The notes under the pieces: model-generated
Seen by the model: the letters and a program-made list of their open reading frames with translations, nothing else
Databases searched by the model: none
What the model was told of the DNA's origin: nothing
From: an uncultured bacterium
Lineage (GTDB): Bacteria; Cyanobacteriota; Vampirovibrionia; Gastranaerophilales; Gastranaerophilaceae
DNA length: 41,126 nucleotides
Assembly: GCA_949288725.1 (NCBI GenBank)
Contig: CASELF010000078.1
Coordinates: 1-41,126, forward strand
Direction of reading: 5' to 3'
In this document: piece by piece, positions 34,777 to 41,126 of the stretch
Layout of the letters: the number at the start of each line of letters is the position of its first letter
Numbering within the stretch: position 1 is the first letter of the stretch
Position numbers and translations under genes: made by a program

Positions 34777-35565
34777 ATGAAAAATTTCTTACTTATATTA
34801 TTAACATTATTTATTTTTCCGCTTAATGTCTTTGCTACAACTTTTACCGGCGGAGTAACAAAAGTTGGTCAAAGTCATAGCAATCAGGTTATCGATGCTC
34901 AAACCAAAAAAGGTATTGAGTTTGCAAAAATTACTATTCCAAAGAAAAAATTCAGCACCTATACAGATGCCAATGGAAATTTTGAACTTGAAAAAATTCA
35001 AATAAATCAACCAACTTTGCTTAATGTAGAAAAAGAGGGTTACCGTCCGTTTTCACTTACTATTAATAACAATGAATCTCTAAATAATCCTATGAAGATT
35101 GAAATTGTCAAAAGTGAGGCAATGGACATCGCACTTGAATCTGAACTTTTGCACTTGGGGGATAATAACTATTCTATGAATTCTGCAAATGCTAACGACT
35201 TTAGAATAAAAGCAATGGGACCTTATTATTCAAAAGATTTTATTATGACTGATAATTCTAAAAAGTTTGCAAATTATTTAATTATAGGTTCATTGGTTGG
35301 TTTGGATACAAAATTAGCGAATAAAATGGGACAAAATAAAATGCGCTCTGCCTATTCAACTCCTGCAGAAGTATATTTTAACGGGCAAATGATAGGCAAA
35401 CTTCAAATAAATGGTGACAGTATGCGTATAAAAATTCCAAATTCATTAATCAAGCCAAATTCCAAAAACCAAATAACGATAAAAACCGGTTACAATGTGA
35501 CTCGAAATGATAGAATAGATTATGATGATATAGAAATACTCAACCTTTCAATACTCACAGAATAA
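34777..35565 (+). CDS. Secreted protein with carboxypeptidase-regulatory-like domain
   Basis: A 262-residue exported protein: signal peptide NFLLILLTLFIFPLNVFA (cleaved near residue 20). A carboxypeptidase-regulatory-like beta-sandwich follows (about 35-110), with VIDAQTKKGIEFAKITIP, TYTDANGNFELEKI and VEKEGYRPFSLTI, the family's typical order. The C-terminal half (about 195-262) has a second beta-rich unit (EVYFNGQMIGKLQINGDS, IKIPNSLIKPNSKNQITIKT), which resembles a small carbohydrate- or protein-binding sandwich. No enzymatic residues are visible. It is likely a periplasmic or surface-binding module. It has its own terminator. Confidence 0.75.
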   Translation: MKNFLLILLTLFIFPLNVFATTFTGGVTKVGQSHSNQVIDAQTKKGIEFAKITIPKKKFSTYTDANGNFELEKIQINQPTLLNVEKEGYRPFSLTINNNESLNNPMKIEIVKSEAMDIALESELLHLGDNNYSMNSANANDFRIKAMGPYYSKDFIMTDNSKKFANYLIIGSLVGLDTKLANKMGQNKMRSAYSTPAEVYFNGQMIGKLQINGDSMRIKIPNSLIKPNSKNQITIKTGYNVTRNDRIDYDDIEILNLSILTE

Positions 35566-35597
35566 AAAAGCAGAGGACTTAACCTCTGCTTTCTTTT
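35564..35597. terminator. Bidirectional terminator between the secreted-protein gene and ftsZ
   Basis: Stem AAAGCAGAGG (35567-35576) pairs with CCTCTGCTTT (35583-35592) around a six-base loop. It serves both convergent genes. Confidence 0.85.
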
Positions 35598-35614
35598 ATT
35601 TAAAATGTTTATTG

Positions 35615-36793
35615 CTATCTTTTTAGAAAGTCAGGAATTTCAATATTTGTGAAGTTATTATTTGATAATACTGACTTAGTTTGGGCATTGAATGCTCCAG
35701 AGAAGAAATCTGCTGCATTAATCTGAGGTGTAGCAGGGGTTCCGTTATTTGAATTGCTAGAAGCCCCAAATGCAGGAGTTGTAGCATTACTTTTTAATTC
35801 AAACCCAGTTGCAATAACAGTAATTTGAATTTCACCTTGAATAGATTCATTAAGTGCAGTACCAATAATAACAGTAGCATCATCAAGAACTGCATCGTGA
35901 ATGATAGAAGCAGCATCACTGATTTCGTGAATACCCATATCAGGCCCGCCAGTAATGTTAACAATAACACCGGAAGCACCGTTGATAGAAGATTCTAATA
36001 ATTGTGAATTGATTGCTTGTTGAGCAGCCTTAATCGCACGACCTTCACCTTGTGCTCTGCCGATACCCATCAATGCAGAACCTGAAGCCTGCATAACAGT
36101 TTTAACGTCAGCAAAGTCAACGTTTATCAATCCAGGAACTGTGATGATATCAGAAATACCTTGAACACCTCTTAATAATACTTCATCAGCAATAATGAAA
36201 GATTCAGATAGTGTCACTTGTCTGTCAACAACCTGTAATAATTTATCGTTAGGAACAACGATAACTGCATCAACAGATTCTTTCAATTTTTCAATACCAG
36301 CAACAGCCTGATTTTGTCTTTTCTTACCTTCAAAAGCAAAAGGTTTTGTTACGACGGCAACTGTTAAAATACCAAGTTGTTTAGCAATTCTTGCAACAAC
36401 CGGTGCCGCACCTGTGCCGGTACCGCCTCCCATGCCTGCTGTGATAAATACCATATCAGAGCCATCAAGTGCTTCAGTGATTGCTTGTTGTGCTTCTTCT
36501 GCGGCTTTTTCACCAACTGAAGGATCTCCACCTGCACCAAGACCTTGTGTAGAAGATGCACCCAATTGAATACGGTTATTTGTTTTTCCAGATACAAGAA
36601 CTTGAGCATCTGTGTTCATTAACCAAAAATCAACACCTGAAAGTCCTGATTGTATCATTCGGTTAACAGCATTTCCACCGCCACCGCCTACACCTATAAC
36701 TTTGATATTTGTAGGGTTTGCTCCGCGTCTTGAAGTCTGGTCATTTGATGTATCTTCTTTTTTTGCAAAAAGGTCTGAAACGATATTTTCCAC
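35615..36793 (-). CDS. ftsZ: Cell division protein FtsZ
   Basis: FtsZ is the tubulin-like GTPase that forms the division ring. GTP-binding segments are VIGVGGGGGNAVNRM (about 32-46) and the tubulin signature GMGGGTGTGAAPVVA. The T7 loop NVDFADVK and the conserved C-terminal peptide IEIPDFLKR (the site bound by FtsA, SepF or ZipA) are intact. The 392 residues are normal. It is not in a dcw cluster: nadK lies upstream on the same strand 153 bases away, and a good promoter (36868-36896) sits in that gap, so ftsZ is probably transcribed on its own. Confidence 0.98.
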   Translation of the reverse strand: MENIVSDLFAKKEDTSNDQTSRRGANPTNIKVIGVGGGGGNAVNRMIQSGLSGVDFWLMNTDAQVLVSGKTNNRIQLGASSTQGLGAGGDPSVGEKAAEEAQQAITEALDGSDMVFITAGMGGGTGTGAAPVVARIAKQLGILTVAVVTKPFAFEGKKRQNQAVAGIEKLKESVDAVIVVPNDKLLQVVDRQVTLSESFIIADEVLLRGVQGISDIITVPGLINVDFADVKTVMQASGSALMGIGRAQGEGRAIKAAQQAINSQLLESSINGASGVIVNITGGPDMGIHEISDAASIIHDAVLDDATVIIGTALNESIQGEIQITVIATGFELKSNATTPAFGASSNSNNGTPATPQINAADFFSGAFNAQTKSVLSNNNFTNIEIPDFLKR

Positions 36794-36867
36794 TATATTT
36801 TTACCTCTTATAATTATCTTTTTCCTAAAACATTACACACTTACATCATGCATACTTTTATATTAAC

Positions 36868-36896
36868 ATACTATTTGAAATAGAGCAAATGTACAA
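36868..36896 (-). promoter_or_regulatory. Promoter for ftsZ
   Basis: On the minus strand TTGTAC (36891-36896) is followed after 17 bases by TAGTAT (36868-36873). The start codon at 36793 follows about 68 bases later, with AGAGGT as the ribosome-binding site. Confidence 0.6.
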
Positions 36897-36946
36897 GAAT
36901 TTCCGAAAAAATATGAACAAATTTTAATATTCATATCAATTAGCGG

Positions 36947-37741
36947 CTATATTTTGGCAGGAGAAAAACTCCAGTGAAGTTTATTTCTCAAAACTGAGTA
37001 GAAGTCATTTTCTGTAAGCAGAGCCAAATTCGCTTTTTTCGCAGGTTTTGTAATAACAAGATCTCCTGACAAATTGAACATAACTTGCCCATCAACTGCA
37101 ACATTATATTCATTATTAGGGCAAGGAACAATTTTTATCACATCATCTGCGCTGACAACAATAGGGCGAGCAGAAAAAGTATGAGGGCAAATTGGAACAA
37201 TTGCTATTGCCTCCATTTCAGGAGAAAGTACAGGGCCTCCTGCTGCCATTCCGTATGCTGTGCTACCGGTAGGTGTTGATATAATTATCCCATCAGCAAG
37301 GTATTCACAAACAAGTTTCCCATTAATTTGCAGAGCAAAACGTGAAGTTCTGCCTAATGATTCTCCCTTAACCACAAAATCATTTAATGCTGAATATCCT
37401 TCACCTGATAACATCATTCTATGCTCTACTTTATATTTACCATTTATTATTTTGCAAACTGTAGAATCCAAATCATCAGGCGTTGCCTGTGATAAAAAGC
37501 CTAATCTGCCTAAATTTATTCCTAATACCGGAGTTTCATAGTCAGAATAAAATCTCGCAACTTTTAATATTGTTCCGTCTCCGCCAATTACGAATACAAA
37601 ATCAAAACCTTCTTCCAATGCTTCAATTTCAAGAACTTTATATTCAAGGTTATATCTATCAAGAATTGATGACAAATTATCTTTTACTTCAACCGAATTA
37701 TTCATTTCGGGATTATAACATATTGCATACTTCTTATTCAT
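36947..37741 (-). CDS. nadK: NAD kinase
   Basis: NAD kinase phosphorylates NAD to NADP in the cytosol. The GGDGT motif lies at 53-57 (FVIGGDGTILK), the substrate-binding ALNDFVVKG in the middle, and the Gly-rich STPTGSTAYGMAAGGP segment follows, all in the right order. PICPHTFSARPIV is also typical. The 264 residues are slightly shorter than average but complete. It is divergent from the GIY-YIG gene at 37819. Confidence 0.96.
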   Translation of the reverse strand: MNKKYAICYNPEMNNSVEVKDNLSSILDRYNLEYKVLEIEALEEGFDFVFVIGGDGTILKVARFYSDYETPVLGINLGRLGFLSQATPDDLDSTVCKIINGKYKVEHRMMLSGEGYSALNDFVVKGESLGRTSRFALQINGKLVCEYLADGIIISTPTGSTAYGMAAGGPVLSPEMEAIAIVPICPHTFSARPIVVSADDVIKIVPCPNNEYNVAVDGQVMFNLSGDLVITKPAKKANLALLTENDFYSVLRNKLHWSFSPAKI

Positions 37742-37818
37742 AACCCTAGTTTATATCAAATATATGAAATTAGGCAAAATATAAATTTCTGATTACAAAA
37801 ATGTAATATAATATAATT

Positions 37819-38082
37819 ATGGACAAGAAACATTTTGTATATATTTTGTTAACAGAAAATGATACTTTATATTGCGGTTACACTGACAATGTCGAAAAAC
37901 GCTTTGCTCTTCACCTTGAGGGCAAAGGGGCTAAATATACAAAAGCAAATAAACCTGTAAAAATTTTATGGCAAAAAGAGTTTGACTCAAAACAAGAAGC
38001 CTTGAAAGAGGAGTATCGAATAAAACATAAATTATCTCGCAAAGATAAATTAAAAATGATAGAATCTAGTCATATATCTTGA
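37819..38082 (+). CDS. GIY-YIG domain protein (UPF0213/YhbQ-like)
   Basis: The 87-residue protein is a single GIY-YIG nuclease-like domain: FVYILLTENDTLYCGYTDNVEKRFALH, then GKGAKYTKANKPVKILWQKEF and KEEYRIKHKLSRKDKL. This is the small UPF0213 family, whose members may nick or bind DNA; the in vivo role is unsettled. There is no ribosome-binding site. Two TATAAT motifs (37807-37812 and 37812-37817) sit immediately before the ATG, so the mRNA may be leaderless. Its last 17 bases overlap the 3' end of the convergent gene. Confidence 0.88.
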   Translation: MDKKHFVYILLTENDTLYCGYTDNVEKRFALHLEGKGAKYTKANKPVKILWQKEFDSKQEALKEEYRIKHKLSRKDKLKMIESSHIS

Positions 38083-39811
38083 CATCTAAATCTTCATTTT
38101 CTTGTTTAGGCGTTTGACTTTTTGCTTGGTTTTGTCTTTCTTTACTTTCTTCCATTGCATCCAGCATTAAATCAACTTCGCTTAAATCTTCTTCATTGTT
38201 TATTTCATTAGAATTATTTGTTGGCGGTTGTTCGAGTTTTTCAGCAGGGCGAATGTTTAGTGTTTTGCCATTTTGGTCTGTATAGTTAAGGCTTTCATTT
38301 GGAACTGTATTTGTTGTCGGTGGATTATCATAGTTATATTTGAATTTATCTACTTCATAGATATCAACAATTGGGTTTTCTTTTGTCCCTTTTTCATCGT
38401 TTAAAAATTTGTCCAGCGTTGTACCTTCCTGAACCTCTTGTGTTTGTGGCTCGCCAAGTTTTTCGTATAATTTTTCGAGTTTTTCATCTATTTTATCAAG
38501 TTTTTTATTGTGCTTTTCAATGTTTTTTTGAGATTTTTCAATATCTTTTTTGTATTGATCTATAAGATATTTTCTATATGCTTCTTTTAGTTGGTCACTA
38601 TCTTTTACTCCTGATAATGAACGTAATTTGCGGTAGTTTCTGGCTTCTAACTTATAATCCTGATCGAGTGCTTTTACTGCATATTTATATTCATAATCAA
38701 TTTCTCTTAATCGTTCTTTTTTGTATTGTTCAAATTGTTTTTTTCTGATTTTATCTTCTTCTTTTTGAGATTTTTCTTCTTTTTCAATAACTTCGTATTC
38801 TTCAACTCCATCTTTAACGACTTTATAGCCGTTAGCACTAATTAGCGGTTCAACATCTTTTTCAAAAGATACGACTCTTGATTGATTTCCTTTTGTGTCG
38901 ATGCTCCATGTGCCCAAAAATACAGGTGTTGAACCGGTATATGCAATGGCTTGTACTGCAACTCTGTCAGGTTGAGATTTTAGAAATCCCAAAGGATATA
39001 TATCCCAGCGATAATCATCGAGATTTAAGTCCATATATTCTTTCCAAAAATATGTTATAGCATCTCTGATTTCTGATAGGTCGTAATCAAGTTTTGTTGA
39101 AAAATCATAAATAAATATAGTTGTTTTCCAAATACCGTCTTCTCTGCTTCCTATTTTTTCTTTTATTAAAAGTTTTTTCCCGTCAGTTGAGAAGTCTACC
39201 GGAGTTAACGACATAAATGACGCATAATTACTGATACTTTTATCTGTCGAAAGTATAGGCTCAGGAATTCGCTTCATAATATTTGCTTTTAAAATTCTGT
39301 CAAGTTGAGAATCTTCTTGGTTTAGCGGTATAACAAACACATCAGAGGCTATAGATGCGCTATCTGTATAGTAGTAAATAGCAGGATAAACAAGTACCGA
39401 AAAATCAGGTGAAACAATACCTTGTGCATTTATCTGTCTTTGAGTGTATATTCTTTTATCGATTCTTAATTCTGTTCCACCCGGGGGATTGTTATATTTT
39501 ACAATTTTGTATGTCGGATGCGGAATGTATTTAAAATCAGATGGTGTTTGAACTTTGGGAATATCCAGTTCCATTTTAGATTTGTCTTTATATTCAGACA
39601 TTTCTTCGTATTCATCTACGGTCATATAGCCTGAAGGTACAAGATTTAAAATTTTACCATCCTTTTTGTATTCTTCTTGTTCTTTTAGTCTGTCATATTT
39701 ATATTTTATATCTCGTGATTTAATATCTTGTTTGGGAATATCAAGAGAATATGCTTTGGAGCATAGTGAAAATACGATTATAAAAGTTAATGAGAAAAAC
39801 CTTTTATTCAT
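38066..39811 (-). CDS. Secreted hypothetical protein with C-terminal coiled coil
   Basis: A 581-residue exported protein not recognised as any named family. A signal peptide (MNKRFFSLTFIIVFSLCSKAYS) precedes residues about 25-340, a beta-rich region (YKIVKYNNPPGGTELRIDKR, PVDFSTDGKKLLIKEKIGSR, TIFIYDFSTKLDYDLSE, VFLGTWSIDTKGNQSRV) that reads like blades of a small propeller. Residues about 340-460 are strongly coiled-coil, rich in Lys and Glu. The tail is acidic and Asn/Pro-rich. It follows the response regulator by 18 bases, so it could be an exported effector of, or sensor partner for, that two-component system (inference). Confidence 0.75.
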   Translation of the reverse strand: MNKRFFSLTFIIVFSLCSKAYSLDIPKQDIKSRDIKYKYDRLKEQEEYKKDGKILNLVPSGYMTVDEYEEMSEYKDKSKMELDIPKVQTPSDFKYIPHPTYKIVKYNNPPGGTELRIDKRIYTQRQINAQGIVSPDFSVLVYPAIYYYTDSASIASDVFVIPLNQEDSQLDRILKANIMKRIPEPILSTDKSISNYASFMSLTPVDFSTDGKKLLIKEKIGSREDGIWKTTIFIYDFSTKLDYDLSEIRDAITYFWKEYMDLNLDDYRWDIYPLGFLKSQPDRVAVQAIAYTGSTPVFLGTWSIDTKGNQSRVVSFEKDVEPLISANGYKVVKDGVEEYEVIEKEEKSQKEEDKIRKKQFEQYKKERLREIDYEYKYAVKALDQDYKLEARNYRKLRSLSGVKDSDQLKEAYRKYLIDQYKKDIEKSQKNIEKHNKKLDKIDEKLEKLYEKLGEPQTQEVQEGTTLDKFLNDEKGTKENPIVDIYEVDKFKYNYDNPPTTNTVPNESLNYTDQNGKTLNIRPAEKLEQPPTNNSNEINNEEDLSEVDLMLDAMEESKERQNQAKSQTPKQENEDLDVKIYD

Positions 39812-39829
39812 ACTGTTCAGTCCAAAATA

Positions 39830-40504
39830 TTAAACCAACCCATCTTTCATTGCTGTTGCAACTGCTTTTGAACGAGTTTTTACATATAATTTTTGCAATA
39901 TATTATGAACATGAGTTTTTGTAGTTGCAATAGTAATTACTAATTTTTTTGAAATTTGCGGATTTTTAAGACCTTCAACCAAAAGTGCCAAAACTTCCAT
40001 TTCACGTTCAGTTAATCCATACAAATTTTTACCTTTCTGGTAATTTATGCCATTTCTTTTTTCTTCTGCCTGGTTTGCTTTACGGATATTAGAAAGTACA
40101 ACTCTTGCAATTGCAGGATCAAGCCAGCCAACACCTTCGCTTACTGCTTTGATTGCGGAAATTGTCTGTTCAGATGTGGCACCTTTTGTTATATATCCGT
40201 CAGCACCTGCTGCAAAAGAGTCAAGTATATCATCTTCATCATCGCGTGAAGTATTCATAAGAACTTTTATTTCAGGCATTGAATTCTTGATTTTTCTGGT
40301 TGCTTCAATTCCGTCAATACTTGGCAGCCCTATATCCATAATAACTAAATCAGGTTTTAATTCCAGCGCTTGCTCAACCCCTTCCAAACCGTCAGAGGCT
40401 GTTCCAAGAACTTCAATTGAATCATTATTTGATAGCGCAAATGATAAACCCATTCTTGTCATATCATGATCTTCAATGATTGTAACTTTTATACTTTTTG
40501 ACAT
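39830..40504 (-). CDS. NarL/FixJ-family response regulator
   Basis: A 224-residue DNA-binding response regulator. I start at 40504 (MSKSIKVTIIEDHDMTRMG), because AAAGGA (complement of 40514-40519) is nine bases upstream; a Met three codons earlier would touch it. The receiver has acidic residues Glu11 and Asp12, phosphoacceptor Asp57 in VIMDIGLP and the Lys in YITKGA. The C-terminal LuxR-type helix-turn-helix reads LTEREMEVLALLVEGLKNPQISKKL, with the recognition helix in TTKTHVHNILQKLY. The histidine kinase gene ends 12 bases before its start, so this is a cognate pair. Confidence 0.95.
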   Translation of the reverse strand: MSKSIKVTIIEDHDMTRMGLSFALSNNDSIEVLGTASDGLEGVEQALELKPDLVIMDIGLPSIDGIEATRKIKNSMPEIKVLMNTSRDDEDDILDSFAAGADGYITKGATSEQTISAIKAVSEGVGWLDPAIARVVLSNIRKANQAEEKRNGINYQKGKNLYGLTEREMEVLALLVEGLKNPQISKKLVITIATTKTHVHNILQKLYVKTRSKAVATAMKDGLV

Positions 40505-40516
40505 CACATCCATCCT

Positions 40517-41126
40517 TTAAACTCTAGATTTTGCAACGACATCTGTTAGTAAAAATGAAAATTCGCTGCCTTTATTAACTTTACTTTCTACCCAAATTTT
40601 TCCGCCATGTGCTTCAATAATTTGGCGTGATAAATATAAACCAAGACCTGTGCCTGTTGAACGCTTTTTGCCTGTTCCTTGTGAAAATCTCATAAATAAG
40701 TGAGGAATATCTTCTTTCGGAATTCCGTTTCCGTTATCAACTACAGAAAACATAAGCCCGTTTGATACAATTTTGGCTATAACGTCAATAGTTCCACCCT
40801 TGTTTGTATAATTTAATGCATTACCACACAAATTGATGATTACGCGCTTAATTTCTGCTCTATCGGCATCAATTAAAACGTCATCATCAAAATCACATTG
40901 AAGTTCAAATGAGATTTCTTTTTTTTGTGACAGCGGTTCTAATTCATCATAACATTGTTTTATTAAATCTTTAATATTGAAAACGGTTTTACATAATGAT
41001 AATTTACCGCTTTCAAATCTGTAAACCTCTAACAGAGCATTAACAAGCCCGAGTAAATCTTCATTGCTTTGAAGCATTGTTGATAACAAAACTTTCTGCT
41101 GATCTTTCAATTCTCCAAGAGAGCCG
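40517..41126 (-). CDS. Sensor histidine kinase, C-terminal part (5' end outside window)
   Basis: The reading frame is open to the window edge, so this is the C-terminal part of a larger kinase. The visible part starts in the second helix of the dimerisation/phosphoacceptor domain (SNEDLLGLVNALLEVYRFESGKL); the phosphorylated His lies upstream of the window. The ATPase domain follows with the N box (INLCGNALNYT), G1 box (VVDNGNGIP), F box (LFMRFSQG) and G2 box (GTGLGLYLSRQIIEAHGGKI). A TTG at 41110 is internal, not a start. It transfers phosphate to the response regulator downstream. The input signal cannot be seen. Confidence 0.93.
   Translation of the reverse strand, partial: GSLGELKDQQKVLLSTMLQSNEDLLGLVNALLEVYRFESGKLSLCKTVFNIKDLIKQCYDELEPLSQKKEISFELQCDFDDDVLIDADRAEIKRVIINLCGNALNYTNKGGTIDVIAKIVSNGLMFSVVDNGNGIPKEDIPHLFMRFSQGTGKKRSTGTGLGLYLSRQIIEAHGGKIWVESKVNKGSEFSFLLTDVVAKSRV

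Noticed and set aside
41108..41110. TTG as the start of the histidine kinase
   Set aside because: The frame is open upstream to the window edge and the start would fall inside the dimerisation domain, after the phosphorylated His.

Overview
This is a low-GC bacterial chromosome segment, close-packed, read with the standard bacterial code. The gene set points to an anaerobic or microaerophilic bacterium: ThyX, desulfoferrodoxin plus ferritin, two adjacent PlsC-type acyltransferases, a GH57/DUF3536 glucanase-like protein, FtsEX and FtsZ. The secreted proteins look like those of the non-photosynthetic sister group of Cyanobacteria (Melainabacteria/Vampirovibrionia, such as gut Gastranaerophilales). 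That placement is an inference from protein style; no rRNA is present to confirm it. No phage, insertion sequence transposase or CRISPR array is visible. One small palindrome-ended repeat (33773-33856) looks like a MITE-type element.

Layout. 1-3574 (+): thyX (cut by the window edge), dtd, a zinc-ribbon/Asn-Gly-Arg-rich protein, rimM, trmD. 3581-8091 (-): two lineage-type hypothetical proteins (one with HEAT-like repeats), a GH57/DUF3536 enzyme and a secreted OB-fold-like protein. 8500-13423: tRNA-Arg, gltX, the pair desulfoferrodoxin-ferritin, a long-form SRP RNA on the + strand, and argS. 13463-17256: a very large phosphohexomutase (-), then two tandem acyltransferases (+). 17366-18472 (-): a second HEAT-repeat protein sharing an N-terminal motif with the one at 4076. 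18731-23083 (+): a likely operon with a transketolase C-terminal subunit, ftsE, ftsX, a protein with degenerate REC and GGDEF domains, and an isochorismatase-fold hydrolase. 23094-24863 (-): a U32 protein. 24952-27727 (+): rimO and a flippase. 27916-31875 (+): a giant haemagglutinin-type adhesin with a 423-residue Asp-Thr tract and a C-terminal PilZ domain. 31957-34645: a secreted protein, rpmE, tRNAs Thr-Thr-Tyr, a small secreted protein and tRNA-Leu. 34777-37741: a secreted carboxypeptidase-regulatory-like protein, ftsZ and nadK. 37819-41126: a GIY-YIG protein, then (-) a histidine kinase/response regulator pair followed by a secreted coiled-coil protein.

The most unusual item is the adhesin. 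Its N-terminus looks exported, yet its C-terminus carries the two motifs of a c-di-GMP-binding PilZ domain. The FtsEX operon contains a GGDEF-fold protein that has lost its catalytic signature, so nucleotide-signalling folds turn up here in unexpected settings. Other items worth attention are the SRP RNA, which carries an extra 5' domain resembling the Alu domain, and the two-repeat zinc-ribbon protein in front of rimM-trmD. Several promoters share an extended -10 element (TGC followed by TAAAAT-like hexamers), and nearly every convergent gene pair is separated by a strong bidirectional terminator hairpin.
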